52,850 nt of DNA from Hypholoma sublateritium FD-334 SS-4 (Eukaryota; Basidiomycota; Agaricomycetes; Agaricales; Strophariaceae). Below, piece after piece: positions 32,832 through 45,260 of this stretch (position 1 is the stretch's first letter; the number at the start of each line of letters is the position of its first letter). The position numbers were made by a program, and so were the translations under genes. The stretch is from assembly GCA_000827495.1 (NCBI GenBank), contig KN817532.1:479360-532209 (forward strand), read 5' to 3'. Under the pieces are notes generated by a model, which saw only the letters and a program-made list of their open reading frames with translations, was not told the origin of the DNA and did not search any database.

Positions 32832-34268
32832 ATGGCCGCCGTGCAAACCCTCACCCTCGTCGTGCCTCCCACCCCCGCATCCTACGCCGCCCCTGCGGCG
32901 GCCTCTTCCTCGCGGCTCGCGCCCCCGCACCCCTCGGGCCACCGCGCACTGCTCCCCGTGGGCCCGGCATATGCGAACCACCTCAGGCTCGCGCTGCATC
33001 ATGCGCACTCTTTTTCGTCTTTGGACAAGCACCTAGAGAAAGAGCGCGAGAGGCTTGCGGCGCTACACAGCGCGGATAACGCCGCGGAGGACGACCTCGG
33101 CGTCGGCTCGGAGGAGGAGCCCGAGGAGCTGCTGCACCGCGATCCCAAGGAGTGGAAGTCCCAGGACCACTACGCCGTGCTTGGCCTCTCGCACCTGCGC
33201 TACCTCGCGACGCCCGCGCAGATCAAGATCGCGAACCGGAAGAAGGTGCTCAAGCACCACCCTGACAAAAAAGCGGCGGGTGGGGCCGCAAAGGAGGAGA
33301 TCAACTCGCGCTTTTTGACGGGCGTGAATCTGAACACGAACGACGATGCGTTTTTCAAGTGCATTGCGAAGGCGCACGAGGTGCTCACGAACCCCGAGAG
33401 GAGGCGCCAGTTCGACTCCGTCGACCCGGTGTTTTTGGAGATGGAGGAGGACATCCCGACTGCGGCGGAGATCAAGGTGCGCCGCTCCCTTCCTATCTGC
33501 TCTTATGCACGCTGACGCCGATTTTTTTTTGAAATTTACAGAGCAAACGGCTCGACTTCTTCACCGCGCTCGCGCCCGCCTTCGCGCTGTACGCGCGCTT
33601 CTCGAAGACGCAGCCCGTCCCCGCACTCGGCACATCTGACAGCACCAAGGCAGAGGTCGAGGGCTTCTACGACTTCTGGTACAACTTCGACTCCTGGCGC
33701 TCGTTCGAGTGGCTTGATAAGGAGGTGAACGAGGGCTCGGACAGGTGCGCTTTGCTTTCCCCATCCCCTCCCATCCGTCCACGGTCCAAGCCCCAAAATA
33801 ATGTGATGCTAACCCCATCTTTGTAATAGCCGCGACGACAAGCGCTACACTGAGAAGAAAAACAAAACCGAGCGCGCGAGGAGAAAGAAGGAGGACATCG
33901 CGCGCGTGCGCGGGCTCGTCGACCTCGCGCTCTCTCTCGACCCGCGCATCAAGCGCATCAAACAGGAAGAGAAAGACGCAAGAGAGGCAAAGCGCCGCGC
34001 GGGCGCCCCCGGGGCCCCGGCGAAGAAGACGAAGGCGCAGGAGGAGGAGGAGAAAAAAGCCGCAGAAGCGGCGGCGGCGGCTGCGGAGGAGGCGGAGAAG
34101 GTGCGTGTTTTGTTCTTTTCGGGGGGTTGGGGAAAGGGGAAAAGTGCTGATACTTTTTTGTAGGCTGCCCGCGCGGAGGCGAAGAAGCAGAAGGCGGCGG
34201 CGGCGACGGCCGCGAAGAAGGCGCGCCGCCAGCAGCGCGAGGCGGAGGAGGCTGCTGGTGCTGCGTGA
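32832..34268 (+). CDS. ZUO1: Zuotin-type DnaJ protein (ribosome-associated complex subunit), short C-terminus
   Basis: Four exons: 32832-33476, 33542-33744, 33830-34100, 34164-34268 (stop TGA), with introns of 65, 85 and 63 bases, joining in frame into 407 residues. ATG in a catcATGG context. Seen: a J domain (about 112-197) with the HPD motif at residues 143-145, which stimulates Hsp70 ATPase; then a zuotin homology domain (LDFFTALAPAFALYARF, FYDFWYNFDSWRSFEW) and a long Lys/Glu/Ala charged helix. Family role: with the atypical Hsp70 Ssz1 it forms the ribosome-associated complex at the polypeptide exit tunnel, where it assists Ssb-type chaperones and influences translation fidelity. Odd: the chain ends in an Ala/Lys/Arg-rich stretch (KKARRQQREAEEAAGAA) where many homologues continue into a C-terminal four-helix bundle. 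I could not find that bundle in any frame before about 34460. Confidence 0.92.
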
Positions 34269-35100
34269 GGCAAGTTGGGTTGGTGTGCGGATGCTTGTGC
34301 TTTGTGTTTAGGGGAAGAGGGGTAAAGATTGGTGTGTGTGGTAGTCTACATGGCTCATGTGCAATATATGTTGTCCTTGTGCAGGTGTTTAATCCACCGA
34401 TAAGTACACTCTGGTTGGCTCATTCAGGATACTGTACTGGAGTGTATATTTAACCCCTTTATTGACAGGGTTTGTTGTATTGAGTACTAGCAGATAATAA
34501 TGCTTGGTACTTTCTTTTTAGCATATTTTTACTGTTTTTCTCTCGTCAACAGAGTTTTTGTAACGTCAGCCTCCGGGCATAGCTGCAGGTATGTGGCTAT
34601 CCGACACCTAGAATGCTAAGTGTGCAGTTTTGGTGTGCCCGTCCGACTTCGACTCCAAATGTGTTGGCAAGGTCGGCGACTAGTAAGTCTGAAAAGGCGG
34701 TCACTAAGACGAGATAGTCGGCATCCCGACTTTCCCGACCTTGACGGCCAAGACGCTCCCTAAATAGGTATGACTATGATGAGGCTTACGCTGGCTTACG
34801 GAAACATCATGATAAGCAAATAATGATAAAAATAGCGCACTCAACGGGGCGTGTCAATGCTGCTTCATGCATGCAAAAAACAAGAAACTACACTATTGCA
34901 GTAGATTCACATACAGAAATTGAATCCATAAATTACTGGAATGGCCGAGCATTTACTCAACGTTTACTGCATTTCAAAGTGATTTTTAGTGGCAGGCAAG
35001 ATAGTTATAAACCAGCCACTCCATGTTGATTGTCCTGTGATATATTTCTATGCATTCTGAATAAATAACTTCAGTTATACATATGTTACATAGGATCTGA
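34269..35100. other. Gene-poor region downstream of zuotin
   Basis: AT-richer than the zuotin locus. The segment 34650-34770 (gtcggc/tcccgac-rich) resembles 45945-46030 and is probably a dispersed repeat. No gene. Confidence 0.4.
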
Positions 35101-37820
35101 TGTCGGAAATTTCCAGAATGCCTTATGATGGCTATAATCGAAATAAGTCCCACGATCTTATGAGCAAATGCAGTTACTTGCTAATGTTGGCCGGTTTGAT
35201 CATAAGGCAGCCGGTGTCGTCATGATAATTGAGCTTATAAGCGACATATCCAATTATAAGGCAACTACGAGCATAATGAGAAAATAGTAATTACTAATAA
35301 CTTCATTTTCTTACCGACGTTGATTAGAGTCATTAGACTAGTCATTACATTTGTATACTTAATACTTACAACTACAGACTACAATTTACAACATTATCTA
35401 TTTATTGCTACAACATTGGGAATCAAACTCACGACCTACGCGCGTGTTAAATACATACATATCTAATGCAAAGTTTACCACTACACTATTGATCCATATA
35501 TATGTATGAACAGGATGTTAATCAGTCATGCAACAAGGGACTTAGAATAAATACTGAGATCAAAGTGTGTTAGACGAACTCAGCAACTTAAATAACCCTC
35601 TCCTGATGTATCCTTACTCAATGATACCACACGCATTGTATCTGGTGCAACATGGACACCTATTCAGGAATATAAAAGCAGAATAAATCAATGCAAGGCG
35701 AGCGGGTGGGTGAGGGAATCTGGGATATTACTTGGATCGTATTACAACAGAAGAAAGTACTTATTTTATTCATAATTCAGCAGCAGCATGCAGAGCCCCA
35801 TGCTCAATGACATGCACACATATGTCAAGCTACAAAGCAAGCGCGCAGACTATCCAGGTTCTGCACAAGCAGTGCTGTGTCGTATGCCACAAACAGAGCA
35901 CGGACATCGGAACTTGTCAACTGTGTGAGCCCTGAGGCTGCAGCACCGCAAACAGAGTAGACATTTAAAAAAAAGAGCAGACAGACAATGGGACGCAGCT
36001 TACGCCTGGGAATGCACAATGCAGCAGCACAGACATAGTTATGATGCGGTTCAACAGCTGGATTGGCAGTGCTGCCACTGATGGAGTGAGTGAGTGAGAC
36101 AACACCACCATGTGGGGGTAGCGAGCAAATAAATATCCTGAATATGCGCCGTGCTGTAAATTGTGATTGAGAGGTTGATTTGAGTGGTGTGTGCAGTGTG
36201 CGGGGCATGATGAGCGGGAGCCTAGATTGCTGCCACTGGTGAGCCTGCGCTCACGCCATCCACGAAAATCGACGAAGACAACATTCCCGCGCTCTCCGCA
36301 GCATTCCCACGTTCGTCGACGCACATCGCCTGACGCCGCCCTATGCATTTCTCACCCATTCCACTCCATTTCTCAACATATTTACATTCCCCAATGTCCT
36401 TCACCAGCACACATAGTATCCGTACCTGTCGCGCGCTTACAGATTCACCAAATCACAACAATCGACACATCATTAAATTTAGGCGCCCATACACGCGGTA
36501 ACGCACTGCCTCCTTGTTCTGTTACTTTTTATTTCGATTTACATTCTTATACATGCTCTCCATTCCATCCCATATGTTCATAAAAATTCTACATACAAAT
36601 TACAGTACACAAAGTAGGTATAAAAAGTCTGTAGAACTATGTAGAAAATCATCCAAGAAATCAAGAAGATTATTATGCACTAATTTCGTCGTTTCACCTC
36701 TCGTCCTCGCACTCGTCCTTGTAAATCTATCATCACAAATTATCGTCGCACACCAGAGTGGTTCGAAGCTGACGCTGGCACGCTGCAGCTTACACTCCAT
36801 CAAATTTGGTTCCCGGTTGGCTAGAAGCCGTGTAGGAACACCCTCGCACCCCTACGCACCCTTCGTCAAGCTCTTGTGTCTCATATTGCTTTTATTTCAT
36901 TTTTATTTGTTCGCTCGTCGCCTTTATTTGCACACAGGACGCTTGACAGTGTATCACTGCCCAGTGCGAAACATGCGCCAAAAGGGACTGGGGTGCCGTG
37001 CATCTCGCGGAAAGGCAAAGCGCATCCGATGCAGGTGCGTGCGCTCATGGCGGGATCAAGCTGAATAATAACATGTTTATTTACCTAACATCGAGAGCAA
37101 CCCGCTACCGTCCATGCGGGAGGTACACCACCTGAGCACAGCATCCCATGGCATGGCGCGCGTGGGACAGATTTACAAGTTACGACGAGACAGTGGCAGC
37201 GGCGGTGGTAGTGGAATGGACGGCACATACGGCACATACAGTGCTGGTGGAGGTGCAAATGGTGGTCTGCCGGAGAGGCAAATAGTGAACTGTGCACCAT
37301 TGTACAGCAGCGCAGATGAGGCAGATGGCACGGGGATTACAGAGAGTTATAACAGAAGAGGCAGCGGCACCACCCACTGCATGTCAAGCAAAGCTACTGG
37401 TATATGTATCCTGAGTCTACTTGTGAGTTGCACCATGCAAACATGCCTTTATTAATAATAAACTCTGTGTCGCAGCAACACCTTATATTCACTGAGGGAA
37501 TGCCTGCATGATGCGCAGTGGCTGAGCGTTAAACATTTAAAGTCTTGGGCATATCTGAAAAGGGGGCGCCTGTATGCTTTTTTTTTATTCAGCATCTCAT
37601 ACAATGTTACAGCATGTACATAAGCGATCAAATAAGTAGGGTTGTCCTTATCGGAGCCATAGCTATTATAATTAGCACATCACACTTATTTGGTGCTGGG
37701 AAATATCTTGATAGCAAGTGTTAGGTCATAATCTAAGCCTGGGTTATAAGCCCCATCATGATGGGATCATGTGCAATCATAAGCAACGTTGATCATAAGC
37801 CATTTTGGAAATTTCCGACA
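35101..37820. repeat. Inverted-repeat pair, candidate ends of an element
   Basis: TGTCGGAAATTTCC at 35101-35114 and its reverse complement at 37807-37820. Similarity extends inward in patches (ccttatgatggct against aagccatt side, and ttatgat/atcataag blocks). The 2.7 kb between holds no ORF I can assign. It may be a non-autonomous DNA element or two independent inverted copies of one repeat. Confidence 0.4.
35411..35495 (-). repeat. tRNA-derived (SINE-like) repeat
   Basis: On the - strand it has a start like a tRNA acceptor stem at 35495, an A-box-like tagtgtagtggtaaac (35473-35488) and a B-box-like gagtttgattccc (35418-35430) at tRNA-like spacing, without a foldable anticodon arm that I can name. 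Looks like a decayed tRNA or a SINE head. Confidence 0.4.
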
Positions 37821-38473
37821 TGATTTTTTATACTTCTGACCTGTAACAATTTTATTCACTCACAAGTGCTCAAATTGTAGTTCATTTGCTGTCTCAGCGA
37901 AGAACTCATTACTGAACTCCTCTCACCTGCCAACTTCTCTCTGTGCAGTATGTTTCTATAATAAAATACATAGGGAATATATCCCAATTATTGAACTTTC
38001 GACTTGCACTGTTCAACTTATGGGTACATATTATATGCATTTACTAGAGCCGCAATGATTCTCAGCGAATAGCTCAAGGCCAAGTGATGTGGGAATATAT
38101 TCATCAAGGGGGTTCACAAACCTTAATAGCCGACCGGGGGTCGGTTGTTTAGTCCAGCCTCTGGCTGGAAAAAAAATTAATTGTACCCCTCTACAAATGT
38201 CTCAAAATATGCACTTTTGAGAGGCCTAAGACTATTTTATTGCTCTACACAAGCTCTACATGTCTTATATCTATTGATTTTGCCTTGATTTTGCCTTCAG
38301 TACCGTCAAAATCCCCTGAGAGCAACGTTACTGGCAATAACTGGCTACTTATCCTAAAACGGACTGGAGCTAAATATAGAAATATGTGCCGGATGTGATC
38401 GAAAGCACTAAACAATTTGCAGACACTTGTGTTCACGCATCTGCCATTCCATACTCTAAAACTGCTCTATATT
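37821..38473. other. AT-rich spacer upstream of the transposase-like gene
   Basis: Contains a short palindromic gccgaccgggggtcggt near 38131-38147. No gene. Confidence 0.4.
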
Positions 38474-41400
38474 ATGGTGGATCATCCAATCCTACAGGTA
38501 CAAATCTATTCTATACAAAAATCAATAACACACTGATGAAATAATGCATAGGGACCCAATGGTGCATATGCCGTCTGTCCAGAATGCGGAAGCAAGATTA
38601 CACTTGGTCTTGTCGGCCTGTCAAACCTGACCAAGCGACACATGGGTACTAAGAAATGCCAGAAAATCAAGGCTACCCACGATAAACACCAGAAGAAATC
38701 ACTTACTTCAATCAAGAACTTCTTTCAGCCTGGGCCAATTACACTGGCACTTGTTCCATCGACTGTAACACCAACACCGCAGCCATCCATCGCAAAGCAT
38801 CATGATGCTACTGAATCAACACTTCAGTCAACAACTGCAGGGTCACAAGGAATGACGTTACCAGTTCCTGAATTCCCTGTGTCACCAGTGGCGGAGAACA
38901 CTGCGACACCTATCAACTTCCTCGAGAAACTTCACCATCTGATCGCTGGTTTGCCGGATACTATTCCTGAAGCATCGGACTATGATGTACTCGCTGTTTT
39001 GGTACACACCCAGAAGGATTCGATGAACCGAGTTTGGACACAGACGAGCTGTGGGAAACAGTTCTGAATCAAGTTCTTAAGTCGGCTCTAGGATGGGGGA
39101 AAGAGGGAGACATGGACACGGTTATACGCCAAGGGAAAAAGGGATTGGATGGACTTGCTAATTTTGTTCGCCACTACATCATCAAGCGAGGTGTTAGTGA
39201 GGGGCTATTTGAAGGAAAGTAATTGTTTCTGATGGAGGAACTGGAAAAACGACAGTGAGCGACAAATCTCTTTGTAATTTAATGATGACTCACCAAAGAC
39301 TTGGTATATATAGGTCTGCCAAACAGGCTCAGCTTCCGAGTTCGGAAGAGATAGAGGATATACCAGCACCAGCGCTTCACATGGAACTTGGACAGGGCAT
39401 CGATGGACAGGCTATTGATGTTGATGCTTTTGAATATGAAGACATCATTCAAAAGGAAGCACCAGCGATAAAAGCATGTAAAGGCTACGCACTTGTCTTT
39501 CCAGGAAATAAAACACCTTTCTCCAACTACCCATTCACCCTTCATGACACTCTGATACTACCATGGGAGCTGAGGACACAGAATGGAACCATGTCAGTTG
39601 TCTCAATGAAATGTATGGGTACTTCATTGGGCACAGGTTCCTGTAAACCATGTCAGCAGCTGTCAATGAATGCCACTCTACAAGAAATCATGAATCGGTT
39701 AGAAGATGGAATGCACCCTAATTCAACGCTCCCGTGGAATGGCTTTAATGGACTGCAAGAGAAAATCCAGGAGAATAATCAGCTAATCAAGTTTTATTGC
39801 CTTCGAGGACTGAATCAAGCACGGAAACTTCTGGGACAAGCTGCTGCACTATCAGAAGACAAATGACTACTCATGGCTATTGCAAGCGGAAAAGTGAATC
39901 GAGTTGATTGTGTGCTTAGTATTGGCCTTTGACAAAAAAAGGGTGTGCGTGCACTTCTTGCTTTGATCCTAGCTGCTGCGCAAGGTTTCTACCACCCTAA
40001 AAGCTTCACGGAGGAGGAGGATATGCAGGCAATTCTGTTCTGGAGGTTGGCTGGAAATCGCCTGGCCGAAATCAACCACAATTCTACAGGAGCCCCAAGT
40101 GTCTCTTACCTGAGAACTTGCTCAACTGTGCCACCTATTGTCTCTTTGCCTGGAATTCCAACCATAGAGGAGGTCCGCAAGAATGCTGAATCAGTTCTTC
40201 AGAGTGTGCTTGGTGTCTTGCATGAGCGAATGGGTGGTGGAAAAAATCTTCACGCTGTCCTCATGTTTGATGAGATTGCAACTGAAAAGAGGATCAGATG
40301 GGATCAACTCACCAACATGTTTCTGGGCATCTGTCAGCAACACACGTACAAGATATGCCTAGAGTTTATCAACGAGGATGATATGGTGCAGCTCTTTCAT
40401 GCAATCGATAAGCAAGAGGTTCTTTGCGCTGGAGAGGTGAGACTTCTCACCGATGTGTGAATTGCTTCTATTTATAATTTGACAAACTATTTTTAGGCCA
40501 TGGTTGCAGCACTTGGTGTACTGTTGCAGGACCATCACATTTATCCTGGATGGCCATTTTGTTGTTGGATGTGAAATCTGCGCACGTAGTGGCTAGCACT
40601 GATCAGAAGAGATAAAACTCAGTATCGACGTGTTAGACGATCTGAGTGTATATTGAAGTACCTGATCAGAAGAGATAAAACTACAGGTACTGTAAGTAAG
40701 AAATATAAGGCATATACGTAGGTATAATGCTCACCTCAGTATCGACGTGTTAGACGATCTGAGGAGAGCAGGAGACGTGTACTCTAGGAAATATACGGGC
40801 AAGGAGCGTTACGTAAGGAGCGGTCATGTGAGGTGAACCGAGAAGGTAGAAAGGAATGTAATGAAAGTAAATGAGTCCATTAAGTCCATACGTACTGTAT
40901 TTACAACACATTTCTAGTCTCTGGCGATTGCAAGCAGGAAACAGGGGAAGAACATGCCACTGTCATAGAGACTGTGATGTCTGGCCTCCACTCAATCCAA
41001 GATAAAACAAAAATTAGAATTGTATCTCTCGCATCTGATGGTGAAACACGACGTGAGTCTGCGTTTATTCTCTTGACCTTCAAAAACAAACTATCAAAAG
41101 AATCACCACTCTACCCACTGCTCTCATGCCTCCCTCTGCTAAACCTTCATGTTGGTGATGACGACCTCACATGCGACAAGGATTGGAAGCATGTTTTCAA
41201 GCGCTTCCGCAATCTCCTTCTTCAACCCTGTGGAGTGGTGATCCACAGTTTTTGAATTACACCAGATGTCATACGTGATCACTTCTGTTCATTTGGACTA
41301 TCAGCTGACCACATAGGCGCTATTTTCAATCCCGAAGATCAGCAGGATGTGAAGATGGCCTTCAATATGCTGAAAGACATCTGGACTCTACCTCGCACAT

Positions 41401-44400
41401 CTGATGGCTCAAACCCCGGATTTCTCTCTGCAAGGGAGGCTCTCTGGATTCTAGGCAAACTGCTTTACCACATGGTATTCCCATACCTGTGTGTCGACTT
41501 GTCATTGTCCGAACAAATTGAACATTTGAGCGCGGCCGCGCACATTGCCATTGCATTGTACTACCAAATTGGAAAAGACTTTATACCGACTGGCCTCTAT
41601 ATCGATCTAATGATTATGATCAAGAATGTCGTATTCTGTGTCGCAAAAATGAAGGTCAACAATCCCAATGGAGAGTTCTTTATTATTCTTTTAGGCACGG
41701 ACAGACTCGAGGAACTGTTTGGCATCCTCCGCACGATGGTTGGGAATGACGCCAACCTTGATCTACTTCAGCTGGGAAATCGGCTCTCTGGAACAACTGA
41801 AATTGCAAATATCCTCGCAAAGTACCCTCACTGGGACCATGCTCCACAACGACTGAAACTGCCTGCATTATCATGCGATTCAAAGGAGCTTCACGATCGC
41901 TCAGATCATATCAAGCCGGCTTCGTGGCGGGGCAATGTAAAGGTCAAGGACATTTCTCTGCAGACATCATGGAACAAAGGATGACAATTAGTTGAAGATG
42001 AATGTCCATTCATCACCAACATCCTCAACACTATCACATGTATTCCCAACACCGACATGCTCTCGCCTTGCGGAGTCCTGCTCCTAAGTATTCCCCTTTC
42101 CGCAGATGACATAGACGAAAGCCATGAGCTCCCTTCTTTTCCCGGGGCACAGGACAAAGCAGACAATCATGATGCCAATGCTACAGCAATGGAGAATACA
42201 TTGTCAGCTGCCAACATGCGCATTGAAGTTGAAGAAGCACTTGGCGAGCTCGTACCAGATACTCCTGCTATGGTTGATACTCCTCGTGTTGTTGTCAAAA
42301 CCCAAGTGCTCATTGGGGGTACTCTAATTTCCAAAGCACATGCGCTCTCTCGGTTCAGCAAGTACAGGACAACTGCTAGTTCCACTGACTGTCTTCGGAG
42401 GGTTCAAGCCATCGAGCGCTACATCCAAAATCCAAGTATCAGCATTCACAATTCTGAGAAATCTGGCCCAGAGGCCACAACGGATAACACACAGATGTTG
42501 ATGGTCTCTGACCCCATTACAACTATCCTGTCATCTGAATCAAAGCTTTGGCTATGCATAGGTGAGGTCAACAGCCTCAAGATCGATGGGAAATCTGTGG
42601 ACTTTGTCGACTTTGACATGCTCGCCGAAGGTACTGTTTTGGTTTCATACCAGATGATTGGCCTGCGACCTGCTATGGCAAATGAAGATACCAGTCTCAA
42701 GTATGACTGGGAGATGTACTGGATGCCTGAAAGGTCTTTCACTGTCCCTGGAGCACTTATTGGACCCGTTAACCCAGCCCTATCGACTACCCATACCGAC
42801 ATTCCGTGGTACATGTTTCAGAGCAGTGTCCTAGTAGCACTCGTGGCCAGCCTGATGCAAGATCTCAGTGTATCACAGCTCAAAAGCATACCAAAGTACG
42901 CACCAAGCAGTGATTTTCCCTATCGCGAAGCCTCTGGTGAGTAACAGCAAAATAATGATCTATATGCGCTGAACTGTACACGCACCAGGTCATGCATGCT
43001 TTCTGGGCGACGATAGCACAGAGCTCCTGAGTAGCGGCACTTCCCAATGCCCGAGATGCACTCCGACAGTTGACCTTGACCTCTCACAAGGTCAATGTGT
43101 GCTCGAACATGTCGGTGCTTATATTCTGTATGATTCGGGCATTAATCGAATGTGGCCTGTGTGCGGGTTATGCCTCCGGCCATCTCCTCTATGTCAGGTC
43201 TTTCTGAAAAAAGGAAAGGGGGCACACGGCAGCCTGAAGATTGATGAGAAGCTCTCGAAGGGATGTCTCATGGAGGTGAAATACTCATACCGTGTTGCCA
43301 AAGAGTCTTCGCCTTCTTCTCCTTGTTCAAACGTCCCAATTCACTGCCCACTCTGCCCAAAGGACAATCCAGCAATTTGGCAATATTCATGAAGGCTCAT
43401 TTCCAGACAAAGCACAGCACACAATTAGCTTTGAAGTACGAAGAATTAGGGAAGATATCGAACTTCGAGCAGCTGGAAATGCAGAAGATATGGGCTAAGT
43501 GAAATAAGCTACCAGTAAAATGCTCGAAAAAGACAAAGAAGATACTGTTGGTTGTATCTGAAGTCCACCGTGCCTGGATACCTTCAAGGTGTGTTACTAT
43601 TCCACCGTTATATGCAGATATTAGATGACTTACTAGTACACAAATGTCAAGCAATGTTGCTCTTCAAGCTTCGGGTGCAGACTTGAACCCAAGCAGTGAC
43701 TCGGACTCTAACTCAGGACCTCGAGTAAGCATGGCGCTTGCTATGTGACAGGGAATTCTGGCCTGGGCATATGACTCTGAGGCAGCATCGAGTGATGACA
43801 ATGGCGGCGGTGTGTTGTTGTTGACAGGAGACTCGATGATAAGAGGTGTTTGTGGGGGCAAGGATAATGCGGATGAGCGTTCAAAGGAAGCTGCAAGTGT
43901 TGATGAAGACAGCGCTGTCCACAGTGTTGATAGCATCAGAAATTCCGCGGGCTCGGAGATAACTACCATGGGTGCTAATATTCAAGTTGCGCCGCACCCT
44001 GTGAGTAATGGTATTTTGAATTGAAATGAAATTACTGACCACAAATAGGATTACGATTCTGCAATCATAGCGCACTCTATTTCACTGTCAACAGAAACAT
44101 TGCACACTGTGGACTGCCATGACGCTGCAGCAGATATTTGAGATATGGCTGCCCCAAGTGCATTATCCACCATAGAATATGGCCGGTCAAAAAGGAAATT
44201 GGTTCCAAGTAAGAAGGTGACAGATGCCTTGAATGAATGTCTCTGCGGGCAGGTGTTAGGGCCAACAGATGATCTTGTGATTCAATGCAAAGCAAAAGGC
44301 TGCGAAACTCAATGGGTATGTCAAATCTCACAGGCAAAAAATTAATCCATGTCATTATATAATACTAATACATCTATAGTATCATCTAGACTGCATAAAG

Positions 44401-44485
44401 CTTGACCAAATCCCTCTGCGGTGGGTTTACGAGACATATGTGGGGTCTGGTGGTGGGCGAGGCGGCAAGTGCACGTGCCGATGAT
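38474..44485 (+). pseudogene. Decayed transposase-like gene: zinc finger, RNase-H-type core, PHD-like finger
   Basis: Exon 1 is 38474-38497 (MVDHPILQ), exon 2 starts 38552. Recognisable later introns: 40437-40496, 42937-42988, one starting about 44001, and one starting about 44315 with its acceptor near 44379. Order: a BED/C2H2-like finger (CPECGSKITLG..H..C, about 38576-38660); acidic motifs MFDEIATEKRIRWDQ (about 40265), ASDGETRR (about 41032) and TDRLEELFGILR (about 41698), in the layout of P-element/THAP9-type RNase-H transposases; a Cys-rich segment (43036-43400); and a PHD-like finger (44230-44485). It is broken by frameshifts near 39006 and 43386, a break near 39222, seven in-frame TGA codons (39864, 39930, 41253, 41982, 43500, 43746, 44139) and a solo LTR. 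In the last finger, WVYETY stands where a C-x2-C pair is expected. I recall many near-identical proteins in mushroom genomes; assignment to P-like transposons is my inference. Confidence 0.7.
40560..40918. mobile_element. Solo LTR inserted in the transposase-like gene
   Basis: 359 bases from TGTTGTTGG to ACAACA, flanked by the 5-base target duplication CATTT (40555-40559 and 40919-40923). Dropping the LTR and one CATTT rejoins the host frame exactly (..PGWPF | LVSGDCK..), which fixes both ends. Inside are two copies of a 29-base block bounded by CTCAG and CTGAG (40618-40646, 40735-40763) and two of gatcagaagagataaaact. TG..CA ends and a 5-base duplication fit LTR retrotransposons; orientation and superfamily are not clear. 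Confidence 0.85.
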
Positions 44486-44639
44486 GTCATATTACCGCAT
44501 TAGGACGTGCCTTGATTACGTCAGTTAGTTAGTCCGCCAAATATTGTCTTGATAAAAAAATTGACCCTAGGTCTATTTTTTTATTTGGTGAACCTCCTTG
44601 ATATTCATATGATAAAGGTCAACAACCTTGTTTCCATAT

Positions 44640-44740
44640 TTGGTCATAGACCGGTGGCCGTTCTCTATATGAGCAATGCTTGATATAGAGAATGGATTTT
44701 CTGAGTTTAAATCCCTGTAGCAAAATATTCTCACAGCCTT
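44640..44740 (+). repeat. SINE-like dispersed repeat, copy 1
   Basis: Contains ctgagtttaaatccctgtag (B-box-like gagtttaaatccc) followed by caaaatattctcac. The same string, slightly changed, is on the - strand at about 45868-45925. Confidence 0.5.
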
Positions 44741-45179
44741 TGTCCCAATATATTATCATTTGCACACCCTAAGCAAGTCACATTTTCTCCCTTGATTACT
44801 GGGATAATGCAAATGGCAAACATTCTCACTTCCAGAACACCAACTAAATATGCAGGATGCCTCTGGAGTACTTATTAGAACTGCTCTGTGAAATTTTATT
44901 TTTATTTACTATTGTTCTGCTTCTTTCATTAGGCATTAACTGGATCTGAAGGCAATCTGAAGGTAATCTACATGTGACTGCTCAAATCCAAGAACTCCTC
45001 AACAACAGGCAGGCTGTGGCCGATTGCAAGATCATATGATGCATTAAACATGGTTGATAAATTGATATTAGATATTGGCTTCATTTAATTCTGTGCAGAG
45101 GAGCGAGAAGTTATTCCATAGATATTGTTTGCTCCAGCTCTGTATTTCTTGGGCAGATACTGTACTATTTAAAATGATT

Positions 45180-45260
45180 CATCCTAGGGTGTGACATGGG
45201 ACAGGGTGGACGAATTTTTTGGATTGTACACTGCGAATGTGACATGGGACTGAGAAAAAA
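45180..45260 (+). repeat. Dispersed gtgtgacatgggac repeat
   Basis: The segment attta-aatg-ttca..gggtgtgac-tgggac matches 46826-46875 closely. Shorter copies of the tgtgac-tgggac core sit at 45237 and 45575. Confidence 0.5.

Noticed and set aside
36191..37455. Several 110-185 codon open frames between the inverted arms
   Set aside because: No motifs, no consistent splice structure and overlapping frames on both strands.
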